Assembly (NCBI RefSeq): GCF_013376175.1
Contig: NZ_JABXXR010000018.1
Coordinates: forward strand, 1 to 39,280
Direction of reading: 5' to 3'
Length of the DNA: 39,280 bases
Source: Ameyamaea chiangmaiensis
Lineage (GTDB): Bacteria; Pseudomonadota; Alphaproteobacteria; Acetobacterales; Acetobacteraceae
The position numbers were made by a program, and so were the translations under genes. Of this stretch, positions 1 through 8,012 are shown one piece after another. Every line of letters starts with the position of its first letter. Position 1 is the first letter of the stretch. Under the pieces are notes generated by a model. It searched no databases and was not told the origin of the DNA. It saw nothing but the letters and a program-made list of their open reading frames with translations.

Positions 1-1
1 G

Positions 2-112
2 GGAGGTTTCCCCGAGTGGCTGGCACAGGACAGGGGGCTGTCGGCCAAGACGATCCAGAGCCGGATCAGCCCGCTGAAGACCTTCTGGGACTGGCTGGAG
101 CGCAAGGGCTAA
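2..112 (+). pseudogene. Tyrosine recombinase fragment, core-binding region, truncated at both visible sides
   Basis: The frame is open from the window edge to a TAA at 110-112 and encodes 36 residues. The segment SAKTIQSRISPLKTFWDWL has the look of the SAM-like core-binding domain that precedes the catalytic domain of phage-type tyrosine recombinases (helix, 'T..SRIS.LK.F..WL...G'). The catalytic R-H-R-Y domain should follow the final glycine. Instead the frame ends at once and the DNA changes into the antisense of a triosephosphate-isomerase-like gene, so the stop codon appears to be made by the junction. Upstream sequence is outside the window, so only the 3' truncation can be judged. A second recombinase relic, carrying the N-terminal domain, lies at 15859-16180. 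Confidence 0.55.
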
Positions 113-304
113 CGAAACGAAGGTCGGAATGACAAAGACATCAACTTCGGTTGCCGGGTCTTTGTTTCAGTGTGCAGCAACCGACTGCATCCAGTCACGT
201 GTCTGATGAAGGTCCATGTAGACTTTAAGGCTGACACCGACGAGGGCACGGCGAGTTCGAATGACGGCGGCTTTCGTTATGGGGCGTGACAGGGCAGCGA
301 TGGA
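113..304 (-). pseudogene. Triosephosphate-isomerase-like gene remnant (possible L-erythrulose-1-phosphate isomerase)
   Basis: Directly after the stop of the Gfo/Idh gene the minus strand stays open in one frame. It reads ...ALVGVSLKVYMDLHQTRDWM..., then a TGA at 169-167, then NKDPATEVDVFVIPTFVS in the same frame. The pattern 'GvSLK.Y' followed about 35 residues later by 'VDVFVIPTFVS' matches strand 1, with the catalytic lysine, and strand 2 of triosephosphate isomerases, especially the TpiA2/EryH-like group that isomerises L-erythrulose-1-phosphate. I see no convincing start codon, there is an in-frame nonsense codon, and homology ends near 113 where recombinase DNA begins. It was probably the last gene of the minus-strand operon and is now dead. 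The family call rests on about 60 residues, and the erythrulose-phosphate role is inferred from its neighbours (DhaKL-type kinase and RpiB). Confidence 0.5.
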
Positions 305-1237
305 TTATTTGCGGGCAGGTCCCTGTTCGCGCGCACCAAAGGCAAGGATATCAGTCACGAGGGCGAGCGGCCGGGTATCGACGTCCGTCTCCCCACGCGC
401 AATCAGGTCGGCAAAGCGGCGATAAAGACCCGCATATTCCGTATCCTGCGCATCGACAATGATCTGCCCGTCCAGCGAGAGCTTTGCACCGCCGCTGCTC
501 AGACTCAACTTTGCGTTATCAGCCAACACCCAATCGATATTCCAGGTCTCGTCCGGCCCGGTGTAGTCCCAGTCAAACGTGCATTTGATCGCGATCGTAT
601 CTTCGGGATCGCGCAGCGAGACCTCGGCCAGCACGGGTGCATGCAGACCCGCTGGGATCAGCAGATGGGCGCTGTCATAGACGATGTCGCAGGGGGAGAC
701 CGACACCAGGATCGACAGGGCGTTGATGCCCGCATCGAACACACCGAACGCGCCCGGCTCCCAGAACCATGTAGCATTCGGATGCCATTTTTCCACATCT
801 TCCTGCCAGCGGATGGTGGCGGACTGCACGTCATGTGTTCTCAGCAGGGCACGCGCTGTGGGCACGGCCGCAGAATAGGCGGAGTGCCACGTCGCGAAAA
901 TCGTGAGCCCAAGCGACAGGGCGTAGGCCTCCAGAGCTAGAGCATCGGTCACGGTCGTGCTGGGCGGCTTCTCCAGCAGGACGTGCAGCCCCAGATCCAG
1001 CGCTTCCCGTGCGAGGGCCGAGCGCACATCCGGCGGCGTGCACAGCGCGACTGCCTCGACCCCCAACGCGCTCTCGGCAAGCGCCTCCAGCGAACGAAAC
1101 ACCGGAATGTCGCTGCTATCTCCCCGTCCGTCCGGCGAGACGAACGCCACCAGATCGAAGTCGGGCGATGCCGTGATCGCCGGAATATGCTGGGTCTTGG
1201 CAATCTTACCAACACCGACAACCGCAAGTTTAGTCAT
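305..1237 (-). CDS. Gfo/Idh/MocA-family aldose 1-dehydrogenase (D-galactose/L-arabinose type)
   Basis: A 310-residue cytoplasmic NAD(P)-dependent oxidoreductase. It begins with the Rossmann motif GVGKIAK near residues 8-14. It then has the EKPP motif near residue 90 that carries the conserved catalytic-region lysine, and the segment WFWEPGAFGVFDAGINALS near 157-175, characteristic of D-galactose and L-arabinose 1-dehydrogenases. These oxidise the pyranose at C1 to the aldonolactone. It is the last intact gene of the operon, 21 bp after the FHS permease. Import by that permease, anomer supply by the exported epimerase and lactone opening by the SMP-30 protein fit an oxidative aldose route. Substrate choice between galactose, arabinose or another aldose such as apiose (its dehydrogenase is in the same superfamily) cannot be settled from sequence. 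Family call is firm; substrate is inference. Confidence 0.85.
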   Translation of the reverse strand: MTKLAVVGVGKIAKTQHIPAITASPDFDLVAFVSPDGRGDSSDIPVFRSLEALAESALGVEAVALCTPPDVRSALAREALDLGLHVLLEKPPSTTVTDALALEAYALSLGLTIFATWHSAYSAAVPTARALLRTHDVQSATIRWQEDVEKWHPNATWFWEPGAFGVFDAGINALSILVSVSPCDIVYDSAHLLIPAGLHAPVLAEVSLRDPEDTIAIKCTFDWDYTGPDETWNIDWVLADNAKLSLSSGGAKLSLDGQIIVDAQDTEYAGLYRRFADLIARGETDVDTRPLALVTDILAFGAREQGPARK

Positions 1238-1258
1238 AGGGAAAAGATCCTCAGAAAT

Positions 1259-2545
1259 TCAGGTAGCCGCCCGGACCACCGGTTTGGAACCCCACAGGGC
1301 ATAGAACAGAAGGAACACATAACATGCCCCCGGCAGAAGGTAAGAGAGCGCCAGTCCGACTTCATCGGCGATCATGCCCTGCACGATCGCCGCAGCGCCG
1401 CCTGCGATTGCCATAATAAGAAAGCCGGAACCTTGTTCGGTCTTTCTCCCAAGCCCTGCAATTCCAAGCGCAAAAATGGTGGGGAACATGATGGAATGGC
1501 AGAGACCCGTGAAGATGAGGGCCCACATCGCCACGTATCCGGTGGTCATGATTGCGATCAACACCAGCGCGAGTGCCGCACCCGCGACACTCGCCAGAAC
1601 CTTGTGCGGGTTGACGGCTCGCAGGATCACAGCCCCTACAAAGCGTCCGACCATTGCACCGCCCCAGAAGAATGCGACGTATTTCGCCGCAGCTTCATGC
1701 GACATGGCACCAATGTCCGGTTGGGAGATAAAATTGACCAGCGTGCTGCCGATACCGATTTCGCAAATCATGTACAGGAAGATCGCCGGAACACCCCATG
1801 CCAGATTGCGGTGACACCAGACGCTGGGCTCATTGGACAGGTCTTCGGTCTGGGTGTGTTCGTTCAGGACCGGCAGCGGGAAGCGCCACACGATGAGGGC
1901 CAGCACGATCAGCACAGCCGCGATGATGCCATACGGCAACTGCACCGCCTGCGCGTCCAGCATCCGCTGAGATGCTGTTTCCACAGCACTGGTTGAGACG
2001 CCGCTGGTACTGCGACCGAAAATCAGCATGCCGCCGAAGATCGGTGCCACAGTCGTGCCCAGCGAGTTGAACGCCTGCACGAGGTTGAGGCGACTGGACC
2101 CCGTGGCCGGCGGCCCGATCACCACCACATAGGGATTGGCCGCCACCTGAAGCAATGTTATCGCGGCCGCCAGCACGAAGAGTGCAAAGAGGAACAGTTG
2201 ATATGAGAAAAAGGCGCTTGCCGGGATGAACATCAAGCAAGCGACGGCCATTCCAAGAAGTCCGGTGATGACGGCGTTCTTGTACCCGATCCGCGCAATG
2301 AGGCGGGATGCGGGCAACGACACCACTAGATAGCCCAGATAGAAGCAGAACTGGACCAGCAGAGACGCTGTATAGCTCAGGGAAAACGCCGCCTTGAGGT
2401 GCGGAACGAGGACATCGTTCAGCACCGTGGCAAAGCCCCACATGAAGAAGACGGTCGTCAGAAGCGACAGCGCTGCGCCGTAAGGCGTTGCTGAACGGCT
2501 TGTAGCGACTGAGGCGGAAGAATCGAGAGATTTCATAGTGACCAT
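1259..2545 (-). CDS. FHS-family MFS sugar permease (fucose/glucose/galactose:H+ symporter type)
   Basis: A 428-residue integral membrane protein with about 12 predicted hydrophobic segments. The N-terminal stretch TTVFFMWGFATVLNDVLVPHLK, with its charged loop, and the later LLQVAANPYVVVIGP block are typical of the FucP/GluP group (fucose-galactose-glucose:H+ symporters). The start used has a GGAG eight bases upstream; a second ATG lies three codons in. It is 50 bp downstream of the aldose 1-epimerase and 21 bp upstream of the aldose dehydrogenase. That suggests uptake of a free monosaccharide for cytoplasmic oxidation. The operon also carries a second MFS carrier of the anion (ACS) family, so sugar and sugar acid may have separate routes into the cell. 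Confidence 0.85.
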   Translation of the reverse strand: MVTMKSLDSSASVATSRSATPYGAALSLLTTVFFMWGFATVLNDVLVPHLKAAFSLSYTASLLVQFCFYLGYLVVSLPASRLIARIGYKNAVITGLLGMAVACLMFIPASAFFSYQLFLFALFVLAAAITLLQVAANPYVVVIGPPATGSSRLNLVQAFNSLGTTVAPIFGGMLIFGRSTSGVSTSAVETASQRMLDAQAVQLPYGIIAAVLIVLALIVWRFPLPVLNEHTQTEDLSNEPSVWCHRNLAWGVPAIFLYMICEIGIGSTLVNFISQPDIGAMSHEAAAKYVAFFWGGAMVGRFVGAVILRAVNPHKVLASVAGAALALVLIAIMTTGYVAMWALIFTGLCHSIMFPTIFALGIAGLGRKTEQGSGFLIMAIAGGAAAIVQGMIADEVGLALSYLLPGACYVFLLFYALWGSKPVVRAAT

Positions 2546-2595
2546 TTATAATTCTCCTGACCTATCATCAGATACAGCACCAACAAGACTGATTT

Positions 2596-3750
2596 TCATC
2601 CCCGCCGCACCCCGAAGCGGAAAATGGTCGAGCTTTTGAAGGTCTGACCGGGCTTGAGTTCAGTTGTCGGGAAATTCGGGTGGTTCGGGCTGTCCGGGAA
2701 ATGCTGCGTCTCGAATGTGACGCCTTCGGTCTGGCGATAGATGCCGCCATTCCCGGCATAGTTTCCCTTGACGAAGTTGGAGGTATAGATCTGGACGCCC
2801 GGTTCGGTAGTGTCGCATTCCAGCGTTCGTCCGCTGGCAGGATCATACAGCGTCGTGGCTTTTTCTAACGCATCCGGCCCGTGATGCTTGTTCAGAACCC
2901 AGTTATGATCATAGCCTTGGGCAAACAACAGCTGTTCGTTATCCACTTTCAGGTCACGCGAAATTGCCTTGGGTGTTCGGAAATCGAATGGTGTGCCAGC
3001 AACACTTGCATTTTCCGCGAACGGGATGGAGGTTCTGTCGGTCGGGGTATACTGGTCCGCATCGACCCACATCACCTGGTCTAGCACGCCATGTGGGGAA
3101 CCGGGGCCCGCCAGATTAAAGTAGCTGTGGTTGGTCAGGTTCAGGACCGTGTCTTTGTTGGTCGTCGCGCTGTAGTCGATGCGGAAGCTGTTGTCTTCAC
3201 CAAGGCTGTAGGTCACGGCGATGTCGAGCGCTCCGGGATAGCCCTGATCGCCATCGGGGCTCGAAAGCTTAAGGACAGCACTAACAATACTGCCACTGTT
3301 CTGCAGGCGCTCCACATTCCAGATACGCTTGTTGTAGCCGTCGTTGCCGCCGTGTAGAGAGTTCGGCGGGTTGTTGATGTCCAGATGATAGGTCTGGCCA
3401 TCGAGTGTGAACTGACCTTTGGCAATGCGGTTGGCATAACGCCCCACCAGCGCACCAAAATAAAGACCGCCATCAACGCTCTTGGTTTCGTAATCATGCA
3501 ACGTTGGAAAGCCGAGCACGATGTCCGCGGGCTTTCCGTGCCGGTCGGGCGTTTCGATTTTTGTGACTACGCCGCCCCAACTCATGAAAGATACGGAGAC
3601 ACCATGGCTATTTTTCATCGTGTAAAGTGTCACCGGCTTGCCGTCCTGCGTCTGCCCGAATGGCTCGGACGTTAACGTCGCGCCGTGAACGTCACCAAAT
3701 GCAAGTGTGGTTGACGCGAACAGAACTGCAAAAAAAGCTGACGTTTTCAT
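2596..3750 (-). CDS. galM: Exported aldose 1-epimerase (mutarotase)
   Basis: A 384-residue protein interconverting alpha and beta anomers of aldoses. Residues 1-23 form a Sec signal peptide (Lys, hydrophobic core, cleavage near VHG-AT), so it should act in the periplasm. Mutarotase signatures are present: NSLHGG around residue 130 (first catalytic His), NLTNHSYFNLAG around 205 (second catalytic His), and FETQHFPDSPNHPNFP near the C-terminus (catalytic Glu and the conserved tail). An AGGGGAT ribosome-binding site precedes the ATG. Gaps to its neighbours are about 50 bp, consistent with one operon. A periplasmic mutarotase next to an exported lactonase suggests that some oxidation of the sugar also occurs in the periplasm, as is usual in acetic acid bacteria. 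Confidence 0.9.
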   Translation of the reverse strand: MKTSAFFAVLFASTTLAFGDVHGATLTSEPFGQTQDGKPVTLYTMKNSHGVSVSFMSWGGVVTKIETPDRHGKPADIVLGFPTLHDYETKSVDGGLYFGALVGRYANRIAKGQFTLDGQTYHLDINNPPNSLHGGNDGYNKRIWNVERLQNSGSIVSAVLKLSSPDGDQGYPGALDIAVTYSLGEDNSFRIDYSATTNKDTVLNLTNHSYFNLAGPGSPHGVLDQVMWVDADQYTPTDRTSIPFAENASVAGTPFDFRTPKAISRDLKVDNEQLLFAQGYDHNWVLNKHHGPDALEKATTLYDPASGRTLECDTTEPGVQIYTSNFVKGNYAGNGGIYRQTEGVTFETQHFPDSPNHPNFPTTELKPGQTFKSSTIFRFGVRRG

Positions 3751-3796
3751 AATTCATCCCCTGATATTTTTATTGGTTTTCGGGATTACGCCGCCA

Positions 3797-5017
3797 CTAG
3801 CTCGGTGCAGCACCTTGTGTCTGGACCTGAAGCGTGCAAAGCGACTGCCCGCACATCATAAACAGGATAGTACGCTTGCGACCCCCGAATGTGAGGTTTG
3901 AGCATAGCTGCGGGAGACGCATCCGCTCCAGCAGTTTACCAGTCGGTGAGAACACCATCACGCCGCCATAACCCAGCGGCCCGCTGGACTCGCACCAGAG
4001 ATTCCCCTCCACGTCGGCGTTCATGCCGTAGGAAGAGCATTTGACGCTATCGACCACCATGTTGGTGAACAGCCGCTGATTGGACACCATGCTGCCATTG
4101 ACATCGAAGGCGTAAATTACGGACTTACCCCTCGCCACTTTCAAGCCCGGCTCCTTTGACGTGCTGGCGACATATACGGCTTTGAAATCGAGGGAAAAGC
4201 AGATTCCGTTCGGGTCTGGTAGTTCCGATTCCGAAATGACCGTGTCGATCTTGCTGGATTTATCGATCCGGTAGCAGTTGGTTGGCAGTTCCCGCTTCTG
4301 ACCGGTGATCAGTTCGGGGTGATCGTCACCGATAAACGGACTCTGATGGCCGGAATTGGACGGCCCACCCAGCACATCCGGATGCCCTTCGGACAACGTG
4401 TCGCCATAAGATGGGTCGGTAAACCAGACACTGCCATCGGGATGAACAGCAAGATCGTTCGGGGAGTTGAAGGGTTTTTCTCCAAATTTATCGGCAAGAA
4501 GCATGTAGCTGCCGTCGTGCTTGCGCCCGATGATACGGCGATAATGGTCTTGTTCGATAATTTGGCGCGCTTCAAAATCGAAGGTATTTCCGTGGTTGTT
4601 TCGGGAATCTGGTCTGGTTATCGTGACTTCTCCGATCTCCCACAGATAGCGATATTGCGTATTCGCCTGAACGTCGCTGAAGATCAGGTAATTCCCCTGA
4701 GACGACCATGCCGGGCCCTCCAGACATAATCCCTTGTCCCATAGCCGGCGGATCTGCGTGATCCCGACCAGAGAATCTTTGAACACCGGATCGACCACGA
4801 TGATATCCGGGTCAGGATAACTCGTCGGGGATGCATCCTTGCCCCACTCACGCGGTGGGTTCGCAATGACACTCGGGGGGATTGCTCCGGCAGCGAGCGC
4901 GCGGGGTTCTACGCCAATCATGAGGCTTCCGCCAACTGCCGCCAGCGCCCGGCGACGGGAAACCGGCACCTCAGGGGTAATGGGATTCGGCATAGGTAAC
5001 AAAGTCCTCTTGATCAT
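3797..5017 (-). CDS. Tat-exported SMP-30/gluconolactonase-family lactonase
   Basis: A 406-residue beta-propeller lactonase expected to hydrolyse an aldonolactone to the acid. The N-terminus has a twin-arginine signal (SRRRALAAVGG, residues 20-30, followed by a hydrophobic stretch and an ALA-AG type cleavage site), so export of a folded, metal-bound enzyme is likely. SMP-30 landmarks include CLEGPAW near residue 98 (metal-binding Glu), FNSPNDLAVHPDGSVWFTDPSYG near 183-205 (substrate Asn and propeller motif), ELPDPNGICFS near 270 and ADVEGNLW near 340. A second possible start lies eight codons downstream (4993) and leaves the Tat motif intact. Together with the epimerase and the cytoplasmic dehydrogenase it points to lactone chemistry in this operon. 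The periplasmic lactone could come from a membrane PQQ-type dehydrogenase encoded elsewhere (inference). Confidence 0.85.
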   Translation of the reverse strand: MIKRTLLPMPNPITPEVPVSRRRALAAVGGSLMIGVEPRALAAGAIPPSVIANPPREWGKDASPTSYPDPDIIVVDPVFKDSLVGITQIRRLWDKGLCLEGPAWSSQGNYLIFSDVQANTQYRYLWEIGEVTITRPDSRNNHGNTFDFEARQIIEQDHYRRIIGRKHDGSYMLLADKFGEKPFNSPNDLAVHPDGSVWFTDPSYGDTLSEGHPDVLGGPSNSGHQSPFIGDDHPELITGQKRELPTNCYRIDKSSKIDTVISESELPDPNGICFSLDFKAVYVASTSKEPGLKVARGKSVIYAFDVNGSMVSNQRLFTNMVVDSVKCSSYGMNADVEGNLWCESSGPLGYGGVMVFSPTGKLLERMRLPQLCSNLTFGGRKRTILFMMCGQSLCTLQVQTQGAAPS

Positions 5018-5073
5018 GCGCCTATGATAACACGCTCAATTTATTATGTTTTCCAGTCACATTACCGTCGAAT

Positions 5074-6459
5074 TCATGCCGGGCTCGTCGGAGGGCACGT
5101 TGATGCGTGGCTGCTCCTGCGGCACGCTGCCGTGCCAGACTGTTTGCCGTGCCCGAAAAACAGCAATGCAATCACGCCCGACAGAATGAGACAGCAGCCA
5201 AGGACCACCAGACCCGCCTGATCGCTGCCAAAATGGTCGCGCAAGATGCCAAGAATGGTCGGGCCGCAAAATCCGCCGAGATTGCCGATCGAATTAATCG
5301 CTGCGATCCCGGCTGCGGCAGCGCGCCCGGTCAGTTTTTCGCCCGGAAGGCTCCAGAAGAGGGCCGAAGACGTCATGCTGCCGATCATCGCTGCCGTCAT
5401 GCAGATAAGCGTGACATAAATGCTCAGCATGCCCCAATAGGCGCTGGCGATCAGCGAAACACCGCTCAACACCGCAAAACCGGCGATAAACAGGGTCTTG
5501 AGGCCGAGTTTTTCGGCCATGCTGCAAAAGCAGACCATCCCGATCGCGCATCCAATATAGGGAACGGCCGACAGCAACCCAACACTTTGGTTGCTCTGGA
5601 TTCCTGTGTTGTGAATGAGCGTCGGAAGCCAGAAATTGATCCCGTACACACCGACAACAATCAGAAACCAGCACACGGTCAGCACCCAGATCGTGGGTAT
5701 TGAAAGGATCTTCAGAACAGGGACGTCTGCCTTTGTATCACGCTCGGCAGCCAGCGCACCTTCGACAACCGCGCAGTCTTCTGATGAGAGCCATGCGGCT
5801 TCCCTCGGGCGATCGTCCAGTACGAGCAGTACGATGCCCCCGAGGATGATGGCAGGCAGTGCTTCGGCCGCGATCATCCAGCGCCAGCCGGCAACGCCCC
5901 ATACACCACCCAGATGCTCCATCAACCAACCGGCGATAGGAAGGCCGATCACAAAAGACAAGGGCTGTGCCGCCATCAGGATAGAAAACACACGTCCCTG
6001 ACGGTTCGTCGGGAACCAGTAATTCAGATATAGTACAAGACCTGGGAAAAAGCCTGCTTCTGCTGCACCCAACAGAAAGCGGATGGTCAGAAACGGAACG
6101 GTCGCATTGATCAGATGGAAGGCAGCTGCGATCTGGCCGATGAAGGCAACGCCAGCGGCGATGACGCCCCACGTCACCATAATGCGTGCAATCCAGAAGC
6201 GGGCGCCGACCTTATGCATGGCTAGATTGCTTGGCACCTCGCACAGGAAGTACCCGACGAAAAAGATGCCTGCCCCCAGACCGAAGGCGGTATCGGACAT
6301 TTTCAGATCGCCCAGCATCTGCAGCTTGGCAAGACTGACGTTGACGCGGTCCATATACGCCACGACGTAACAGACAATCAGAAAAGGTAGAATACGAAGC
6401 GCGACACGACGGAAGATCCGATCTTCCGTCTCATGCTGCGTGGCAATGCCGGACTCCAT
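5074..6459 (-). CDS. ACS-family MFS transporter (sugar-acid/anion:H+ symporter)
   Basis: A 461-residue, 12-helix carrier of the anion:cation symporter family (relatives of D-galactonate DgoT, hexuronate ExuT and tartrate TtuB transporters). Supporting segments are RILPFLIVCYVVAYMDRVNVSLAK near residues 22-45 with the YMDRVN signature, FFVGYFLCEVPSNLAMHKVGAR near 67-88, RFLLGAAEAGFFPG near 127-140 and YWFPTNRQGR near 146-155. It probably imports the sugar acid produced by the exported lactonase next door. It lies between the 3-HCDH-fold dehydrogenase (62 bp) and the lactonase (56 bp). The C-terminus ends in a non-helical Ser/Thr/Pro-rich tail. Confidence 0.85.
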   Translation of the reverse strand: MESGIATQHETEDRIFRRVALRILPFLIVCYVVAYMDRVNVSLAKLQMLGDLKMSDTAFGLGAGIFFVGYFLCEVPSNLAMHKVGARFWIARIMVTWGVIAAGVAFIGQIAAAFHLINATVPFLTIRFLLGAAEAGFFPGLVLYLNYWFPTNRQGRVFSILMAAQPLSFVIGLPIAGWLMEHLGGVWGVAGWRWMIAAEALPAIILGGIVLLVLDDRPREAAWLSSEDCAVVEGALAAERDTKADVPVLKILSIPTIWVLTVCWFLIVVGVYGINFWLPTLIHNTGIQSNQSVGLLSAVPYIGCAIGMVCFCSMAEKLGLKTLFIAGFAVLSGVSLIASAYWGMLSIYVTLICMTAAMIGSMTSSALFWSLPGEKLTGRAAAAGIAAINSIGNLGGFCGPTILGILRDHFGSDQAGLVVLGCCLILSGVIALLFFGHGKQSGTAACRRSSHASTCPPTSPA

Positions 6460-6521
6460 AACGCGTCCGCTCCCGGTTTTGTGTCCGCTTGAGCGGATCT
6501 GTTATTGCGACGATGCGGCCC

Positions 6522-7487
6522 TCAGGATGCCAGTGGCGAAGGGCCGAGTTCCTCAAGTAGTTGTGCCATCTTGGCATATGCCTTGTTACGGTATGCTACC
6601 AACGCAGCGCGTTGCTCTTCGGTGAAGGTGCCGGTGAAACCTTGGCCAGATTTCACGCCGAATTTACCTTCGGACACCAGCGACGTCAGCAGTTCCGGGG
6701 TCGCCAGACGGGGACCGAAAGCATCCTCGAACGTTTTGAAGCAATTCGCATACACATCGAGGCCCGCCATATCGGCAATTGCGAAGGGCCCGAAGAACGG
6801 CAGCCGGAAACCGAAGGTCGAACGCACAATCGTGTCGACGTCCGGTGCTGTCGCAATCCCCTCTTCGACGATCGAGTTGGCTTCCTTAAGCAGCACGTAC
6901 TGCAGTCGGTTCAGCACGAAGCCTGGGGTGTCAGCAACTTCCGCGCTGCTGCGTCCTGCCCGGTTAAGCATATCCTTCACAACCGGGATGACCGCCGGGT
7001 CGGTCGCGGTGCCGCTGACCAGTTCAACGCCGGGAATGAACGGCGCGGGATTACTGAAATGCACCGTCAGAAAGCGTTCCGGATTGGTGACTGCCGGTGC
7101 AAGTGTATGGACGGGCAAGGTCGAGGTGTTGGTGCCGATAATGGCGTCCGGACGTGCTGCAGCACAAATGCGGCGCAGTACTTCATGCTTGATTGTCGGG
7201 ACTTCGGGAACGGCTTCTTCGATGAAATCGACCGATGTTACCGCTTCTTCGATCGACTGAGCAGCCGACAGATGCTTTTCAATCGTTACTGCCGCACCCT
7301 CAGGGAACAGACCCTGTGCCTCGAATTCTCCGGCTTCGCGCAACAGCCGCGCCAGCGACGTTTTCGTGGCTTCGGGCGAGACATCCGCCAGAATGACCGT
7401 CATGCCAGCCATTGCCAAAGACTGCGCAATGCCACCGCCCATATATCCGGCTCCGATGACGGCGACGGTCTGAATTTTTTCAATCAC
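6522..7487 (-). CDS. 3-hydroxyacyl-CoA dehydrogenase-fold NAD-dependent oxidoreductase, likely acting on a sugar acid
   Basis: A 321-residue protein with the GAGYMGGGIAQSLA nucleotide loop at residues 12-25. It has the IIGTNTSTLPV block near 117 (conserved catalytic-region Ser) and VHFSNPAPFIPGVELV near 140-155, with His in the usual HF.NP position and Glu close behind. A C-terminal dimerisation domain follows (GFRLPFFGPFAIADMAGLDVY...KFGVKSGQGF). Family members include 3-hydroxybutyryl-CoA dehydrogenase, lambda-crystallin/L-gulonate 3-dehydrogenase and L-carnitine dehydrogenase. No CoA-linked gene is nearby, and every neighbour handles sugars or sugar acids, so a gulonate-3-dehydrogenase-like C3 oxidation of an aldonate is the better guess. 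The resulting beta-keto acid would lose CO2 to give a ketose one carbon shorter, which could feed the kinase upstream. That step is inference. Confidence 0.75.
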   Translation of the reverse strand: MIEKIQTVAVIGAGYMGGGIAQSLAMAGMTVILADVSPEATKTSLARLLREAGEFEAQGLFPEGAAVTIEKHLSAAQSIEEAVTSVDFIEEAVPEVPTIKHEVLRRICAAARPDAIIGTNTSTLPVHTLAPAVTNPERFLTVHFSNPAPFIPGVELVSGTATDPAVIPVVKDMLNRAGRSSAEVADTPGFVLNRLQYVLLKEANSIVEEGIATAPDVDTIVRSTFGFRLPFFGPFAIADMAGLDVYANCFKTFEDAFGPRLATPELLTSLVSEGKFGVKSGQGFTGTFTEEQRAALVAYRNKAYAKMAQLLEELGPSPLAS

Positions 7488-7541
7488 GTTACAAATGCTC
7501 CAAATTTTGGAGGGCGTGCTCTGACGAACATGCCCGGTTAC

Positions 7542-8012
7542 TCAGTTTTCGTAAGAACAGATGGCGGCGACCTTGTCCGCAGATGCAGATTTCGGATCGA
7601 ATTCCAGTGTCAGCCACTCGGCCGCAAGAACGCGCGCGAGTTCGAGACCGATGACACGCTCGCCAAAGCACAGAACCTGCGCGTTATTGCTCAACACGGA
7701 TCGCTGCACGGAATAGATGTCGTGCGCGGTAATAGCGCGAATACCCGCCACCTTGTTGGCGCTAATGGCAACCCCGAGACCCGTGCCGCAGATCAGCAGC
7801 GCGCGGTCGACCTCCCCACTTGCCACCATGCGCGCGGCGGTCACGGCGACGTGGGGATAGGCCGTGTCGTCTCCGGCCTTGACACCAACATCCGCAACCG
7901 ACGTCACGAGGCTACTTTTTTCAAAATCGGCCTTGAGCGCATCGCGAAAGCGCACACCGGCACTGTCGCATCCGACCACGATCTTCAGTTTCTTATCTTG
8001 CACGGTTTTCAC
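7542..8012 (-). CDS. RpiB/LacAB-family sugar-phosphate isomerase (D-erythrulose-4-phosphate isomerase candidate)
   Basis: A 156-residue aldose-ketose phosphate isomerase of the RpiB fold. It shows GCDSAGVRF near residue 14 (phosphate-binding region), the active-site [19 protein letters not shown] near 75-93 (catalytic Cys, anion-hole GTG, Asn), and [26 protein letters not shown] near 97-122. Its start overlaps the stop of the DhaKL-type kinase by four bases (ATGA at 8009-8012), so the two are translationally coupled. RpiB homologues paired with a DhaKL kinase are the D-erythrulose-4-phosphate isomerases (EryI/DerI) of erythritol/threitol pathways, which deliver D-erythrose-4-phosphate to the pentose phosphate pathway. 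A ribose-5-phosphate role is possible but less likely in this context. Confidence 0.75.
   Translation of the reverse strand: MKTVQDKKLKIVVGCDSAGVRFRDALKADFEKSSLVTSVADVGVKAGDDTAYPHVAVTAARMVASGEVDRALLICGTGLGVAISANKVAGIRAITAHDIYSVQRSVLSNNAQVLCFGERVIGLELARVLAAEWLTLEFDPKSASADKVAAICSYEN

Noticed and set aside
132-165. Hairpin ACAAAGAC...GTCTTTGT with a CAAC-TTCG-GTTG inner stem, a possible terminator
   Set aside because: There is no clean T-run after it and it lies inside the TPI-like reading frame on the other strand, so it is probably incidental.
983-1996. Long plus-strand open frame (337 codons) opposite the aldose dehydrogenase and permease
   Set aside because: It crosses two well-supported genes on the other strand, has low-complexity Arg/His/Asp-rich composition and matches no family.
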